Shown: positions 27,563-37,801, counted from the stretch's first letter. The stretch: DNA of 64,000 bases from Brucella pseudogrignonensis (GCF_002252525.1 NZ_NNRM01000011.1:62001-126000); one strand, 5' to 3'. Notes: generated from the sequence alone by a model not told the origin. A program made the numbers and translations.

Positions 27563-27871
27563 TTATTCAGGTTTTGAAGTCCTATCAGAGTGACCAAGAT
27601 CGCGATCCGGCCAGACCAGATCGCGCACGCGTTGCTTCAATACCTTGGCTTCCGGAAACCCACCGTCACGCTTACGCTCCCAGATGAGTTCATCTTGACC
27701 GCCCGGCATAGACAGATGGATTTCAAACACACCACCTGTGCCGGACCGCAAAGCCACCTCGCCCAAGTCCTGCCCGAATGTCTGCAACAGCTCCTGCGCC
27801 AGCCATGCAGCCCGCAGCATCCAGTTACATTGCGTGCAGTAAGTGATGGAAATGCGAGGTAAAATATCCAT
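27563..27871 (-). CDS. SelT/SelW/SelH (Rdx) family thioredoxin-like protein
   Basis: A 102-residue protein of the Rdx family with the redox motif in ITYCTQCNWMLRAAWLAQELL (C-x-x-C near residues 12-15). The selenocysteine of animal SelW is replaced by cysteine. The rest, GTGGVFEIHLSMPG and WERKRDGGFPEAKVLKQRVRD, is typical of bacterial members. The inner ATG (MDILPRISI) is chosen; it has a weak site. The redox partner is unknown. It lies between rmuC and lepA. Confidence 0.9.
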   Translation of the reverse strand: MDILPRISITYCTQCNWMLRAAWLAQELLQTFGQDLGEVALRSGTGGVFEIHLSMPGGQDELIWERKRDGGFPEAKVLKQRVRDLVWPDRDLGHSDRTSKPE

Positions 27872-27917
27872 CAAATTTGTCTCGGTTTCTGTCCAACAAT
27901 AATACCAAAACAAAAAA

Positions 27918-27937
27918 GAGGTGCCCAAAGGCACCTC
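27918..27937 (-). terminator. Terminator after lepA
   Basis: GAGGTGCC CAAA GGCACCTC; on the minus strand it is followed by a T-run (TTTTTTGTTTTGG). Located 10 bases beyond the lepA stop. Confidence 0.85.
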
Positions 27938-27946
27938 ATTGTATTT

Positions 27947-29755
27947 TTAATCATCACCCATCTTGAGTGCCTGAATGAAGGCCTCTTGCGGGATTTCCAC
28001 CTTGCCGAACTGACGCATACGCTTCTTGCCTTCCTTCTGCTTGTCCAGAAGTTTGCGCTTACGCGAAATATCGCCACCATAGCACTTGGCCGTCACGTCC
28101 TTGCGCAGCGCTGAAATGGTTTCGCGCGCCACGATACGGCCGCCAATGGCTGCCTGAATAGGAATCTTGAACATGTGCTGCGGGATCAGCTCCTTGAGCT
28201 TTTCGCAAAGCACACGGCCACGCTTTTCAGCAGCAGAGCGGTGAACCAGCATCGAAAGCGCGTCCACAGGTTCTTCATTCACAAGGATCGACATCTTGAC
28301 CAGATCGCCCTCACGGTAATCCGAGAGATTATAGTCGAACGAAGCATAACCCTTCGAGATCGACTTCAGACGATCGTAGAAATCGAATACGACTTCGTTG
28401 AGCGGCAGATCATAGGTGATCATCGCACGCGGACCAACATAGGTCAGATCGATCTGGAGGCCGCGACGCTCCTGACAGAGCTTCATGATCGCGCCGAGAT
28501 AATCATCCGGCGTCATGATGGTTGCGCGAATCCACGGCTCTTCAATCGCTTCGATCTTCACAACATCCGGCATATCCGCTGGGTTGTGCAGCTCTTTCTG
28601 CGAGCCGTCCTGCATGTTCAGACGATAGACAACCGAAGGTGCCGTCGTGATGAGGTCGAGATCGAACTCACGTTCAAGACGTTCCTGAATGATTTCGAGA
28701 TGCAGAAGCCCCAGGAACCCGCAGCGGAAGCCGAAGCCGAGCGCCGCAGAGGTTTCCATTTCAAACGAGAACGACGCATCGTTAAGACGCAGCTTGCCCA
28801 TGGCAGCGCGCAAGTCTTCAAAGTCGGCAGCATCAACCGGGAATAGTCCGCAGAACACAACCGGCTGTGCAGGCTTAAAACCTGTCAGGGGTTTTTCCGT
28901 CGGGCGGCGGTCTTCGGTGATGGTATCACCGACGCGGGTATCAGCCACTTCCTTAATGGAAGCAGTGATGAAGCCCAGTTCACCCGGTCCGAGTTCATCC
29001 ATCTGAACCATTTTCGGCGTAAATACGCCAGTCCGTTCAACCGGATATTTCGCGCCCGTACCCATCATGCGGATGGTCTGGCCCTTTTTCAGCACACCGT
29101 CGATAACACGGACCAGAACAATAACGCCGAGATAGCTGTCATACCAGCTGTCGACCAGCATCGCCTTCAACGGCGCATTGCGGTCACCCTCTCTCGGAGG
29201 AGGCAGCTGCTCGACAATAGCTTCGAGCACATCAGGAATGCCGAGGCCAGTCTTGGCCGAGATCATCACGGCGCGGCTTGCATCAATGCCGATCACTTCT
29301 TCGATCTGGCTCTGAACGCGCTCAGGCTCTGCCGCCGGAAGATCAACCTTGTTCAGCACCACCACGATGTCGTGATTGTTGTCGATGGCCTGATAGACAT
29401 TGGCCAGCGTCTGCGCTTCAACGCCCTGTGAGGCATCCACCACCAGAAGCGAACCTTCGCACGCAGCCAGCGAACGCGAGACTTCATAGGCGAAGTCGAC
29501 GTGTCCGGGGGTGTCGATAAGGTTCAGCACATAGTCCTCGCCGTTCTTCGCCTTATAGTTAAGACGAACGGTCTGGGCCTTAATGGTGATGCCGCGCTCG
29601 CGCTCGATATCCATCGAGTCGAGGACCTGGTCCTTCATCTCACGCGTGTCCAGCCCGCCCGTCAATTGAATGAGGCGGTCGGCCAGCGTCGATTTGCCGT
29701 GGTCGATATGGGCGACGATCGAAAAATTTCGAATATGGTCAAGTGGTGTGCTCAT
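27947..29755 (-). CDS. lepA: Elongation factor 4 (LepA)
   Basis: A 602-residue translational GTPase that back-translocates or remodels ribosomes. GTPase motifs: [15 protein letters not shown] near residue 14, [12 protein letters not shown] near residue 81, [10 protein letters not shown] near residue 135. The LepA-specific C-terminal domain is complete, ending with [21 protein letters not shown] near residue 560 and [12 protein letters not shown]. The length is standard for the family. Upstream, the divergent gene is the NDUFA9-like reductase. Confidence 0.98.
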   Translation of the reverse strand: MSTPLDHIRNFSIVAHIDHGKSTLADRLIQLTGGLDTREMKDQVLDSMDIERERGITIKAQTVRLNYKAKNGEDYVLNLIDTPGHVDFAYEVSRSLAACEGSLLVVDASQGVEAQTLANVYQAIDNNHDIVVVLNKVDLPAAEPERVQSQIEEVIGIDASRAVMISAKTGLGIPDVLEAIVEQLPPPREGDRNAPLKAMLVDSWYDSYLGVIVLVRVIDGVLKKGQTIRMMGTGAKYPVERTGVFTPKMVQMDELGPGELGFITASIKEVADTRVGDTITEDRRPTEKPLTGFKPAQPVVFCGLFPVDAADFEDLRAAMGKLRLNDASFSFEMETSAALGFGFRCGFLGLLHLEIIQERLEREFDLDLITTAPSVVYRLNMQDGSQKELHNPADMPDVVKIEAIEEPWIRATIMTPDDYLGAIMKLCQERRGLQIDLTYVGPRAMITYDLPLNEVVFDFYDRLKSISKGYASFDYNLSDYREGDLVKMSILVNEEPVDALSMLVHRSAAEKRGRVLCEKLKELIPQHMFKIPIQAAIGGRIVARETISALRKDVTAKCYGGDISRKRKLLDKQKEGKKRMRQFGKVEIPQEAFIQALKMGDD

Positions 29756-29961
29756 GCGCGCGATTTACCAGTAAGCCGCGAAATCTCAAAGCGGTATTGC
29801 GTGTTTAATACGGGAAAAGCGGCCTTTGTCGCAGTCGTGACAACAAGTCCCCTTTGCGTTGTTGCCAAAAGGCGATAAATCACCGCCAGAAAACATGCCG
29901 CAATGATAAACTCGGGCATCATATCCGGCGTTATAATCAGGCTTTCATGCAGGAGTTCAGG

Positions 29962-30948
29962 ATGAAGACCGAACCGAACGAAGTTCACAACAGACCAAAG
30001 CTGGTCACTGTTTTCGGCGGCTCTGGCTTTGTTGGGCGCGCGGTCGTAGCAAGCCTCACCAAGCGCGGCTATCGTGTACGCGTCGCCGTACGCAAGCCAG
30101 AGGTCGCTTATTACATGGCGCCGCTCGGCAATGTTGGCCAGATCCAGATGGTTCAGGCCAATGTCCGCCACCGCTGGTCGGTTGAACGCGCCATCATGGG
30201 CGCTGATCATGTCATCAATCTCGTCGGCATTCTTTCGGAAAGCGGCAAGCAGCGCTTCAACAGCGTTCAGGTGCTTGGCGCAAAGAACATTGCCGAAGCC
30301 ACCAAAGCAGCCGGCCTCAAGCTGACGCATCTTTCGTCGCTTGCAGCAGACGCAAAATCTCCTTCGGATTATGCACGTACCAAGGCAGAAGGCGAAAACG
30401 CCGTTCTCTCCATTCTGCCGGATACGGTAATCCTGCGTCCGTCGATCATTTTCGGCCATGAAGATCGCTTCTTCAACCGCTTTGCCAACATGGCACGCTT
30501 TTCGCCGTTCCTGCCGGTTATCGGCGGTGGTGAAACCAAGCTGCAGCCGGTCTATGTCGGCGATGTCGCGGAAGCTGTTGCACGCGCAGTCGATGGCAAG
30601 CTTGAAGCCGGTAGCGTGTATGAACTGGGCGGCCCGGACGCACAGCCATTCAAGAACTGGATGAAGGACATGCTCGGCGTTATCGCCCGCAAGCGCGTCA
30701 TCGTCTCGATGCCTTTCTGGGTTGCCCGCCTTCAGGCATCCGTTCTTGGCTTGCTGCCAAATCCGCTGCTCACCAATGATCAGGTGACGCTGCTGAAATT
30801 CGATAATGTCGTTTCGGAAAAAGCCACCAAGGAAGGCCGCACACTTCAGGGCATGGGCATTACGCCAGAAGCCGTGGATGCAATCCTTCCAGCCTATCTC
30901 TGGCGCTACCGCGTTGCCGGTCAGTACACCAAGACCGGGTTTGCGTGA
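29962..30948 (+). CDS. NDUFA9-like complex I-associated NAD(P)-binding protein
   Basis: A 328-residue atypical short-chain dehydrogenase of the family that includes the mitochondrial complex I subunit NDUFA9. The nucleotide loop is VTVFGGSGFVGRAVVASL near residue 15, followed by the strand RVRVAVRKPEVA. The Y-x3-K pair is represented by SDYARTKAEGENAV near residue 137. The C-terminal half is longer than in classical SDRs and ends with ILPAYLWRYRVAGQYTKTGFA. Alphaproteobacterial members associate with complex I (family knowledge). The inner ATG is chosen because of GGAG/AGG sequences just upstream. Confidence 0.87.
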   Translation: MKTEPNEVHNRPKLVTVFGGSGFVGRAVVASLTKRGYRVRVAVRKPEVAYYMAPLGNVGQIQMVQANVRHRWSVERAIMGADHVINLVGILSESGKQRFNSVQVLGAKNIAEATKAAGLKLTHLSSLAADAKSPSDYARTKAEGENAVLSILPDTVILRPSIIFGHEDRFFNRFANMARFSPFLPVIGGGETKLQPVYVGDVAEAVARAVDGKLEAGSVYELGGPDAQPFKNWMKDMLGVIARKRVIVSMPFWVARLQASVLGLLPNPLLTNDQVTLLKFDNVVSEKATKEGRTLQGMGITPEAVDAILPAYLWRYRVAGQYTKTGFA

Positions 30949-30958
30949 GACGAAAATC

Positions 30959-31064
30959 TAGAGCGCATCCCGAAAAGTGCGAAGCGGTTTTCGGAGCAAG
31001 ATGCGCGTAAAAACAAATTGATAGAGCATTTCCAATGACTCAATCAAAACAGGAAATGCTCTAA
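30959..31064. repeat. RIME-like palindromic repeat
   Basis: GAGCGCATCCCGAAAAGTG...GCGGTTTTCGGAGCAAGATGCGC, linker AAAAACAAATTGA, and the right half TAGAGCATTTCC...GGAAATGCTCTA. Confidence 0.8.
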
Positions 31065-31070
31065 ATGAAT

Positions 31071-31094
31071 AAAGGGGCCGAAAGGCCCCTTTTC
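31071..31094. terminator. Bidirectional terminator between the NDUFA9-like gene and uppP
   Basis: AAAGGGGCC GAAA GGCCCCTTTTC: perfect GC stem with A/T ends, oriented to serve uppP (-) and the + strand gene. Confidence 0.85.
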
Positions 31095-31115
31095 TTTTGT
31101 CCGTTCTTTGCGGGT

Positions 31116-31922
31116 TTACCCCCAGATAAGCAATGCCGCCATTCCAAGTGCGCCGACGATCAAACGCCACCAGGCAAACAGCTTGAAACCGTGGCGAGAA
31201 ACATAGTCGAGCAAATGGCGCACAACAAATACGCCTGAGATGAAAGCCATCACAAATCCGACTGCGATCAGCGCGCCATCATTCATCGACAGCATATTAT
31301 GGCTCTTATAGAGATCATAAGTGAAAGCGCCGGCCATAGTTGGCATGGCGAGGAAGAACGAGAATTCAGCAGCCGAACGCTTGTCTGCTCCAAGCAGAAG
31401 CGCACCAACAATCGTTGAGCCTGATCGCGATACGCCGGGGATCATGGCAAGGCACTGGACAAAGCCAATCGCCAGACAGATCGGCAGCGGATAATCCATC
31501 ACATCGCGATAACGTGGCTTGAGTTCCAGCTGGTCCACCCAGAGCAGAATGAAACCACCGATGATAAGCATGGCGCAAACCAACATCGGCGTTTCAAAAA
31601 GCACGCTCTTGATGAAGCCATGTGCCATTGCGCCGATGACAGCTGCAGGCAGAAATGCAACCAGAATACCCAGCACGAAGCGCCGTGTGCGGGCATCGCG
31701 CGGAAAGTCGGTCAGAATTTTGATCAGCTTCGCGGAATAAACCGTCAGAATTGCCAAAATCGCACCGAGCTGAATAAGCACCTCGAAGGTCTTGCCCGTC
31801 GATTCAAAGCCAAGAAAATGGCCAACCAGCAACAAATGGCCTGTGGAGGAAACGGGGATGAACTCCGTCAAACCTTCGATGAGACCAAGAAAAGCGGCTT
31901 CCAGAAGATTATAAATTTCCAT
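31116..31922 (-). CDS. uppP: Undecaprenyl-diphosphatase
   Basis: A 268-residue polytopic enzyme (BacA type) that dephosphorylates undecaprenyl pyrophosphate to recycle the lipid carrier of peptidoglycan and other surface polymers; overexpression gives bacitracin resistance. The catalytic segments are visible: [16 protein letters not shown] near residue 17 and the [17 protein letters not shown] motif near residue 160. About eight membrane segments, e.g. [18 protein letters not shown]. Normal length. Confidence 0.97.
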   Translation of the reverse strand: MEIYNLLEAAFLGLIEGLTEFIPVSSTGHLLLVGHFLGFESTGKTFEVLIQLGAILAILTVYSAKLIKILTDFPRDARTRRFVLGILVAFLPAAVIGAMAHGFIKSVLFETPMLVCAMLIIGGFILLWVDQLELKPRYRDVMDYPLPICLAIGFVQCLAMIPGVSRSGSTIVGALLLGADKRSAAEFSFFLAMPTMAGAFTYDLYKSHNMLSMNDGALIAVGFVMAFISGVFVVRHLLDYVSRHGFKLFAWWRLIVGALGMAALLIWG

Positions 31923-32176
31923 GAAGTCAGTACCTTAGGGAGGTGAGCAGGATGAAAGCGGTGCGTCTTGACGAGCTGTTAAGCATGAAAGTGCTACAAT
32001 AAGCGCTTCCAGCGATTGCTTGTCTCCCGCAGGCATAGCCCTTATAGACTAAATATTCCGTTGAGGTGGCTCGAATCGCCTGACAGCAGAAATAACCTGC
32101 TGCCGGTGCAAACGCTAGCCGCAGTGCCTCACCGGGGATCAATTAAAGCTTGTCAGTCGAGAGTACCGCGTCGATT

Positions 32177-32869
32177 ATGCTTACGCTTTTTCATCATCCT
32201 ATGTCTTCAGGCTCGCGCTATGTGCGGCTTATTCTCGGCGAATATGATGTGGAAGCCGAACTGATCGAGGAACGTCCATGGTCGCGCCGCAAGGAATTTC
32301 TGGCGCTGAACCCTGCTGCAACACTTCCTGTATTGCTGGCTGAACGCGATCTGCCGGTTGTTGGCGCAACCGTCATTGCAGAATATCTCGATGAAACGCG
32401 CGGCGCCTTAAAACGCAGTCGTCGTCTTTTGCCCGAAAGCCCGATGGAACGCGCAGAAGTGCGGCGTCTGGTCGACTGGTTTCTGCTCAAGCTCGAAAAC
32501 GAAGTGACACGCCATATTGCACGCGAACGCGTTTTCAAGCTTCAGATGGCTGATGAAATGGGCGGCAGCGCGCCGGATTCGACCGCCATCCGTGCAGCCC
32601 GCACCAATATTCGCCAGCACATGAAATATATCGACTGGCTGGCCGCTACCCGTGACTGGCTCGCAGGCAGTCATCCAAGCTATGCGGATATGGCGGCCGC
32701 AGCGTCCATTTCTGTGCTAGACTATCTCGGCGAAATTGAATGGGGCGAGACAAAAGCCGCGCGCGACTGGTATGCTCGCATGAAATCGCGCCCAGCCTTC
32801 CGCCCGCTGCTGGCTGATCGCGTGCGCGGACTAGCTCCAGTGGCTCACTATGGCGACCTCGACTTCTGA
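32177..32869 (+). CDS. Glutathione S-transferase family protein
   Basis: A 230-residue GST. The N-terminal thioredoxin-like domain (LTLFHHPMSSGSRYVRLIL, with Ser in the catalytic region, then NPAATLPVLLAERD and GATVIAEYLDE) is followed by the all-helical domain. The ATG is chosen over a TTG nine codons upstream. The last 20 bases overlap the queG start, implying translational coupling. The substrate is unknown. No GSH-linked degradation pathway is near, so a general detoxification role is the default. Confidence 0.85.
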   Translation: MLTLFHHPMSSGSRYVRLILGEYDVEAELIEERPWSRRKEFLALNPAATLPVLLAERDLPVVGATVIAEYLDETRGALKRSRRLLPESPMERAEVRRLVDWFLLKLENEVTRHIARERVFKLQMADEMGGSAPDSTAIRAARTNIRQHMKYIDWLAATRDWLAGSHPSYADMAAAASISVLDYLGEIEWGETKAARDWYARMKSRPAFRPLLADRVRGLAPVAHYGDLDF

Positions 32870-34016
32870 TACTAGCCAAGCTTCGGACAAAGCTCTCAAG
32901 CTGAAACGCTTTCTGATCGAAGAAGCGAAAGCTGTCGGCTTTGATGCGGTCGCTTTCACAGGGCCGGACGCTATTCCGCAGGCACCTCAGCGCTTGCGGC
33001 AATATATTGCCGATGGCCACCACGCGGACATGCTTTGGATGGAAGAGACCGAAGAGCGCAGGGCCAACCCTAGCGTTCTCTGGCCGGAAGTGCGTTCGAT
33101 CATGGTGCTTGCCATGAATTACGGTCCGGATAGCAACCCGCTCAGCATTCTTGAACATAAAGACCGGGCGGCAATCTCGGTCTATGCCCAGAACCGCGAT
33201 TATCACGACATCATCAAGGGCAAGCTCAAGCACATCGCGAGCCGCTTTGCTGCACGCGCCGGACAGGACGTAAAAGTCTTCGTCGATACGGCACCTGTGA
33301 TGGAGAAGCCGCTTGCGCAGGCCGCGGGCCTTGGCTGGCAAGGAAAACACACCAATCTGGTCAGTCGCGAACTCGGCTCGTGGCTGTTTTTAGGCTCGAT
33401 CTTCACCACGGCTGAAATTCCGCCGGATGAACCGGATCGCGATCATTGCGGCTCCTGCCGCGCCTGTCTCGATGCCTGTCCGACAAAAGCTTTCCCCTCG
33501 CCTTACCGGATCGATGCGGGACGCTGCATTTCCTATCTCACCATCGAGAACAAGGGGCCGATCCCGCACGAGTTTCGCAAAGCCATGGGCAACCGCATTT
33601 ATGGTTGTGACGATTGCCTTTCAGTTTGTCCGTGGAACAAGTTTGCGCAAGCGACCAGCGAGATGAAGCTGAAAGCACGCGATGATCTCAAGGCACCAAA
33701 GCTTGCGGATTTTCTTGCACTCGACGATCCGGCCTTCCGCACACTGTTTTCGGGTTCACCCGTCAAACGCATCGGTCGCGACCGTTTTCTGCGCAATGTG
33801 TTGATCGCAACCGGCAATTCGGAAGACCAGACGCTGGTGCCGCAGGTGGAAAGCCTGCTTGAAGATCCGGCACCTGTTGTGCGTGGTGCTGCTGTCTGGG
33901 CTTTGAAACAGCTTGTAAGCACAGATCGTTTCAAAATTTCACAGAAACGTCTGGCCTCACGCGAAGAGGATGCTACGGTGCGCGCAGAATGGAGCTTAGA
34001 GCACCAGTCTGATTAA
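32850..34016 (+). CDS. queG: Epoxyqueuosine reductase
   Basis: A 388-residue cobalamin-dependent enzyme that makes the last step of queuosine tRNA modification. It has a flavodoxin/nitroreductase-unrelated N-terminal domain and two [4Fe-4S] ferredoxin motifs: CGSCRACLDACPTKAF near residues 200-215 and CDDCLSVCPWNKFA near residues 250-263, then a HEAT-like helical region. Length is normal. The final codons (about EHQSD, then the stop) lie inside a RIME-like repeat at 33997-34096, so the C-terminus has probably been reshaped by the element's insertion. Confidence 0.95.
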   Translation: MATSTSDTSQASDKALKLKRFLIEEAKAVGFDAVAFTGPDAIPQAPQRLRQYIADGHHADMLWMEETEERRANPSVLWPEVRSIMVLAMNYGPDSNPLSILEHKDRAAISVYAQNRDYHDIIKGKLKHIASRFAARAGQDVKVFVDTAPVMEKPLAQAAGLGWQGKHTNLVSRELGSWLFLGSIFTTAEIPPDEPDRDHCGSCRACLDACPTKAFPSPYRIDAGRCISYLTIENKGPIPHEFRKAMGNRIYGCDDCLSVCPWNKFAQATSEMKLKARDDLKAPKLADFLALDDPAFRTLFSGSPVKRIGRDRFLRNVLIATGNSEDQTLVPQVESLLEDPAPVVRGAAVWALKQLVSTDRFKISQKRLASREEDATVRAEWSLEHQSD

Positions 34017-34096
34017 GTCAGATTGGTGCATCTCAAGCTTTTGTTTAAACACGCATCTTTTCCGAAAACCGTTTCACACTTTTCGGGATGCGCTCT
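33997..34096. repeat. RIME-like palindromic repeat overlapping the 3' end of queG
   Basis: Begins with TAGAGCACCAGTCTGATTAA, TCAGATTGGTGCATCT completing the first palindrome, a linker with TTTGTTTAAAC, then GCATCTTTTCCGAAAACCG...CACTTTTCGGGATGCGCTC. The first palindrome supplies the last sense codons and the stop of queG. Confidence 0.85.
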
Positions 34097-34110
34097 GGAG
34101 GATAGCTAGA

Positions 34111-34980
34111 ATGCGCATTTTTCTGTTTGGAGCCGGTTATTCTGCGAGAGCCTTTTCCCGCCTGATGACCGGAGAGGCAGAGCGCATCGATGGCACCACC
34201 CGCAACGAGCAGAATTTCCCCCTCCTCGAAAAATCCGGCATCGCACCGATCATCTTCGACGGCGAAACCGCCTCGCCTGATCTGATCGACCGCCTTGCAA
34301 AATCAACCCATGTCGTCATTTCGATTTCGCCGCGCGAAAGCGGCGATCCATCGCTTGCAATTGTTGAGGAGGCTTTACGCCGCCCCGGCAATACCATTCG
34401 CTGGATCGGCTATCTCTCGACGGTAGGTGTTTACGGAAATCATGACGGCAACTGGATTGATGAAACAGCACCTTTAGCCCCGACATCGCGCCGTTCGCTT
34501 GAACGTGTGGAAGCGGAAAGCGCATGGGAAGCACTAAGCGAACGCCATGGCACACCGGTAGCACTTCTGCGTCTGTCGGGCATCTATGGTCCAGGCCGCA
34601 ATGCATTCGTCAATCTGGAACGCGGCACCGCGCGGCGCATCATCAAGGACGGTCAGGTCTTCAACCGCATCCATGTGGATGATATCGCCGGAAGCCTGCG
34701 TTTTCTGGCAGGCACCAATAGTGGTGGCGCCTTCAACATCACCGATAGCGAACCCGCCCCGCCACAGGATGTCGTCGCTTATGCTGCCGAGTTGATGGGC
34801 GTTGCCATCCCGCCGGAAATTCCATTTGAACAGGCTGACCTCACGCCAATGGGACGCTCATTCTACGGCGAAAACAAACGCGTCTCCAACCTGCGCATCA
34901 AGGCTCTGGGCTATGATTTTATCTATCCTGATTACAAAGCAGCCTTTTCGGCCATGTGGCAGGATGATCATTGGCGCTAA
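34111..34980 (+). CDS. NAD-dependent epimerase/SDR-type protein (YeeZ-like)
   Basis: A 289-residue extended SDR protein. It starts with MRIFLFGAGYSARAFSRLM (a Rossmann nucleotide motif), contains IGYLSTVGVYGNHDGNWIDE near residue 103 and the RLSGIYGPGRNAFVNLERG stretch near residue 150. The Tyr-x3-Lys pair of true SDRs is not obvious; the family resembles YeeZ of enterics. The catalytic activity and substrate are unknown. It is preceded by the 34000 repeat. Confidence 0.8.
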   Translation: MRIFLFGAGYSARAFSRLMTGEAERIDGTTRNEQNFPLLEKSGIAPIIFDGETASPDLIDRLAKSTHVVISISPRESGDPSLAIVEEALRRPGNTIRWIGYLSTVGVYGNHDGNWIDETAPLAPTSRRSLERVEAESAWEALSERHGTPVALLRLSGIYGPGRNAFVNLERGTARRIIKDGQVFNRIHVDDIAGSLRFLAGTNSGGAFNITDSEPAPPQDVVAYAAELMGVAIPPEIPFEQADLTPMGRSFYGENKRVSNLRIKALGYDFIYPDYKAAFSAMWQDDHWR

Positions 34981-35121
34981 CACATGCCCCCAAAAGTGGA
35001 CGTCAGTTTTGAGGTGAAGGCTGCGTAAAATGAGTAGTTGATTGCCGTTCTGGCGAACGCAAAGCATAATCCGGCCCATCAGCTCGAATGATTCGAGCAA
35101 AAGTTTTATGGAAAATTGCCC

Positions 35122-36066
35122 ATGGCAAAGAGATCCAGCTCGAAATTCTGGTCGCGACTTGTTCTTGCAACCTGTCTTGCCACAATGATCGCACCAGACT
35201 TTGTCCCGCAAGCTTTGGCGCAGGATGCCCCTGCCAAGCAGGCATTCGGCAGCAAGAAACTTCCGGTTTTGGCGCAGTCGCCGCAATCCATCGGCTTTTA
35301 TGCCAAGGGCTGCCTTTCAGGTGGCGTTGCCCTCCCAATCGATGGCCCCAACTGGCAGGTCATGCGGCTTTCGCGCAATCGCAACTGGGGGCATCCGCGC
35401 ACCATTGGCCTTCTGGAAAAACTATCCCGCGACGCCGCAAAAGACGGGTGGCCCGGCCTGCTGGTCGGCGACATTTCACAGCCACGCGGCGGTCCAATGC
35501 TGACAGGTCATGCTTCGCATCAGGTTGGACTTGATGCCGATATCTGGCTGACACCGATGCCAAAGAAGCGCTTCACCGATGCAGAGCGTGAAAGCGTCTC
35601 GGCTGTATCCATGCTGAAGAAGGATTCGCTTTACGTCGATCCGCAGAAGTGGACGCCAGCGCGCACAGCACTCATCAAACACGCTGCCAGCTACCCGGAA
35701 GTTGAACGCATCTTTGTGCATCCCGGCATCAAGAAACAGCTTTGCGATACCGTAACAGGAGACCGCAGCTGGCTTGGCAAAGTGCGCCCATACTGGGGCC
35801 ATTTCTATCATTTCCACGTCCGACTGCATTGCCAGCCGGGATCGCCCGATTGCAAGCCGCAGCCAAAAGTGGCGGCGGGTGACGGCTGCGACAAGTCGCT
35901 GGCATGGTGGTTTACAGATGAACCGTGGAAGCCTGCAAAGCCATCCAAGGAGCCGCCGAAGAAACCAAAGCCAGTCATGGTGTCGGATTTGCCAAAGGCA
36001 TGTGCCGCCGTGCTGAATGGCCCGTCGCCGGATTCGATCGCAGATGTTATCTATGGTGCCAATTAA
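35122..36066 (+). CDS. mepA: Penicillin-insensitive murein endopeptidase
   Basis: A 314-residue LAS-family (M74) zinc endopeptidase that cuts D-alanyl-meso-diaminopimelyl bonds in peptidoglycan. A signal peptide (WSRLVLATCLATMIAPDFVPQALAQ) precedes the enzyme. The metal-ligand segments are GHASHQVGLDADIWL near residues 131-145 and GHFYHFHVRLHC near residue 230. The other conserved parts are CQPGSPDC and KSLAWWF. The ATG at 35122 is chosen over a TTG two codons earlier; the ribosome site is weak. Confidence 0.95.
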   Translation: MAKRSSSKFWSRLVLATCLATMIAPDFVPQALAQDAPAKQAFGSKKLPVLAQSPQSIGFYAKGCLSGGVALPIDGPNWQVMRLSRNRNWGHPRTIGLLEKLSRDAAKDGWPGLLVGDISQPRGGPMLTGHASHQVGLDADIWLTPMPKKRFTDAERESVSAVSMLKKDSLYVDPQKWTPARTALIKHAASYPEVERIFVHPGIKKQLCDTVTGDRSWLGKVRPYWGHFYHFHVRLHCQPGSPDCKPQPKVAAGDGCDKSLAWWFTDEPWKPAKPSKEPPKKPKPVMVSDLPKACAAVLNGPSPDSIADVIYGAN

Positions 36067-36170
36067 CGCATGTCGCGGAAAAGTGGGAACCGGTTTTCCG
36101 ATAACGACATGCGTGGAAATAAAGAGATAGAGCGGGCGTAATGGCTACTATAAAATGCGACACGCTCTAG
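36067..36170. repeat. RIME-like palindromic repeat
   Basis: GCATGTCGCGGAAAAGTGG...CGGTTTTCCGATAACGACATGC, linker with AAATAAAGA, then TAGAGCGGGCG...CGACACGCTCTA. It is the TCGCGG variant, like the copy at 14286. Confidence 0.75.
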
Positions 36171-36260
36171 CATCTGTCAGAAAACATGCTTTTCACGGAC
36201 CTATGGTGTCGCTATAGGTTTCAAACGATTTAGAACGCAAATGACAAGGTTATCAATCTC

Positions 36261-36638
36261 ATGACGGAACGTCTGCGCATTGCCCTGATCGCTCATGATC
36301 TGAAGAAGGACGAGATGGTCGCCTTTGCGCGTACGCATGAGAAAGCCTTGTCTCTTTATGATATTGTCGCCACCGGTACCACTGGCGGTCTCATTCAGGA
36401 GGCTTGTCCTTCGCTGAATATCCATCGCGTCAAAAGCGGCCCGCTTGGCGGCGACCAGCAGATTGGCGCAATGATCGCGGAAGGCACGGTGCAGGCCTTG
36501 ATTTTCTTCATCGATCCGCTCTCACCGCTCCCTCACGATGTCGATGTGAAGGCCCTCACCCGTCTCGGCAGCGTCTATGACATTCCGATGGCGCTGAACC
36601 CGGCAACAGCCGAAAAGCTGGTGCAAGTGCTGGACTAA
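36261..36638 (+). CDS. mgsA: Methylglyoxal synthase
   Basis: A 125-residue enzyme converting dihydroxyacetone phosphate to methylglyoxal and phosphate, an overflow bypass of lower glycolysis. Motifs: [16 protein letters not shown] near residue 8, [16 protein letters not shown] near residue 34, [17 protein letters not shown] near residue 59, and [18 protein letters not shown] with the catalytic Asp. The family length is complete. It precedes glucokinase by 60 bases on the same strand, suggesting shared control of sugar phosphate stress (inference). Confidence 0.97.
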   Translation: MTERLRIALIAHDLKKDEMVAFARTHEKALSLYDIVATGTTGGLIQEACPSLNIHRVKSGPLGGDQQIGAMIAEGTVQALIFFIDPLSPLPHDVDVKALTRLGSVYDIPMALNPATAEKLVQVLD

Positions 36639-36697
36639 TAGAGCCACTCTGAACACGCCCGCAAACAATAAGAACAGTCGAAGCAGCAAGGCAGACC

Positions 36698-37717
36698 ATG
36701 ATTAACGCTGACCAGAGTTTCAAGTTTCCCGTCCTCGTCGGCGATATTGGTGGAACCAATGCGCGCTTTGCGCTTCTTGTTGATTCTCATGCAGAGCCTA
36801 AAGAGTTTCCGGTCGTCCAGACCGCCGATTATGCAACGATAGACGATGCAATCGAACAAACGGTGCTCAACCACACTTCCATTCGTCCCCGTTCTGCTAT
36901 TCTGGCTGTTGCAGGCCCGGTCGATGGTGATGAGATTGATCTCACCAATTGCGATTGGGTTGTCCGCCCGAAACAGCTGATCGCCAATCTCGGATTTGAA
37001 GACGTAACCGTCCTCAATGATTTTGAAGCCCAGGCACTTGCCGTTGTTTCAATCGAAAAAGAATATCTGCATCAGATTGGCGGAAGCGAAGAAGAAGTCG
37101 TTGCCACACGCGTCGTGCTCGGCCCTGGAACGGGCTTAGGCGTTGCAGGTCTTGTGCGCACCAGAACCGCATGGGTTCCCGTTCCCGGTGAAGGTGGCCA
37201 TATCGACATCGGCCCGCGCAGCGAGCGTGACTATCAGGTCTTCCCGCATATCGAAACCATCGAAGGCCGTGTAGCGGCCGAACAGATCCTCTGCGGACGC
37301 GGTCTGCGTAATCTTTATCTCGCAATCTGCGCTGCCGATAAGGTGACACCCGTTCTAGACACGCCACCCGATATCACTGCAGCGGGTCTTGATGGCAGCA
37401 ATCCTCAGGCTGTCGAGACGCTTGAACTCTTCGTGACCTATCTGGGCCGCATTGCCGGCGATTTGGCCCTCATCTTCAAGGCACATGGCGGCGTCTATCT
37501 TTCAGGCGGCATTCCCCAGCGCATCATGTCTGCGCTGCAAGCAGGGTCGTTCCGCGCAGCCTTTGAAGACAAGGCCCCGCATACGCATTTCATGCGCGAT
37601 ATTCCGGTACGCGTCGTCGTTCATCCGCTGGCAGCCCTCAGCGGTCTTTCAGCTTTCGCACGTACTCCGATGCGGTTTGAGGTTGCCACCGATGGCCGCC
37701 GCTGGCGCGTCAGCTAA
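36698..37717 (+). CDS. glk: Glucokinase
   Basis: A 339-residue ATP-dependent glucokinase of the bacterial Glk (ROK-unrelated) type. Motifs: [18 protein letters not shown] near residue 13 (ATP site), [15 protein letters not shown] near residue 106, [11 protein letters not shown] near residue 144, and [16 protein letters not shown] with the catalytic region. The C-terminal [17 protein letters not shown] completes the fold. Normal length. It follows mgsA and is followed by a terminator-like hairpin. Confidence 0.96.
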   Translation: MINADQSFKFPVLVGDIGGTNARFALLVDSHAEPKEFPVVQTADYATIDDAIEQTVLNHTSIRPRSAILAVAGPVDGDEIDLTNCDWVVRPKQLIANLGFEDVTVLNDFEAQALAVVSIEKEYLHQIGGSEEEVVATRVVLGPGTGLGVAGLVRTRTAWVPVPGEGGHIDIGPRSERDYQVFPHIETIEGRVAAEQILCGRGLRNLYLAICAADKVTPVLDTPPDITAAGLDGSNPQAVETLELFVTYLGRIAGDLALIFKAHGGVYLSGGIPQRIMSALQAGSFRAAFEDKAPHTHFMRDIPVRVVVHPLAALSGLSAFARTPMRFEVATDGRRWRVS

Positions 37718-37770
37718 GCGGCTTCGCTTTCTCAGGCATGGTCAAGCGACAAAGATAACGCTATAGAAGC

Positions 37771-37801
37771 GCTGCAATGAAAACACTCATTGCAGCCTTT
37801 T
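37771..37801 (+). terminator. Terminator after glk
   Basis: GCTGCAATGA AAACAC TCATTGCAGC followed by CTTTT: a 10-bp stem, T-run, 53 bases after the glk stop. Confidence 0.75.
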
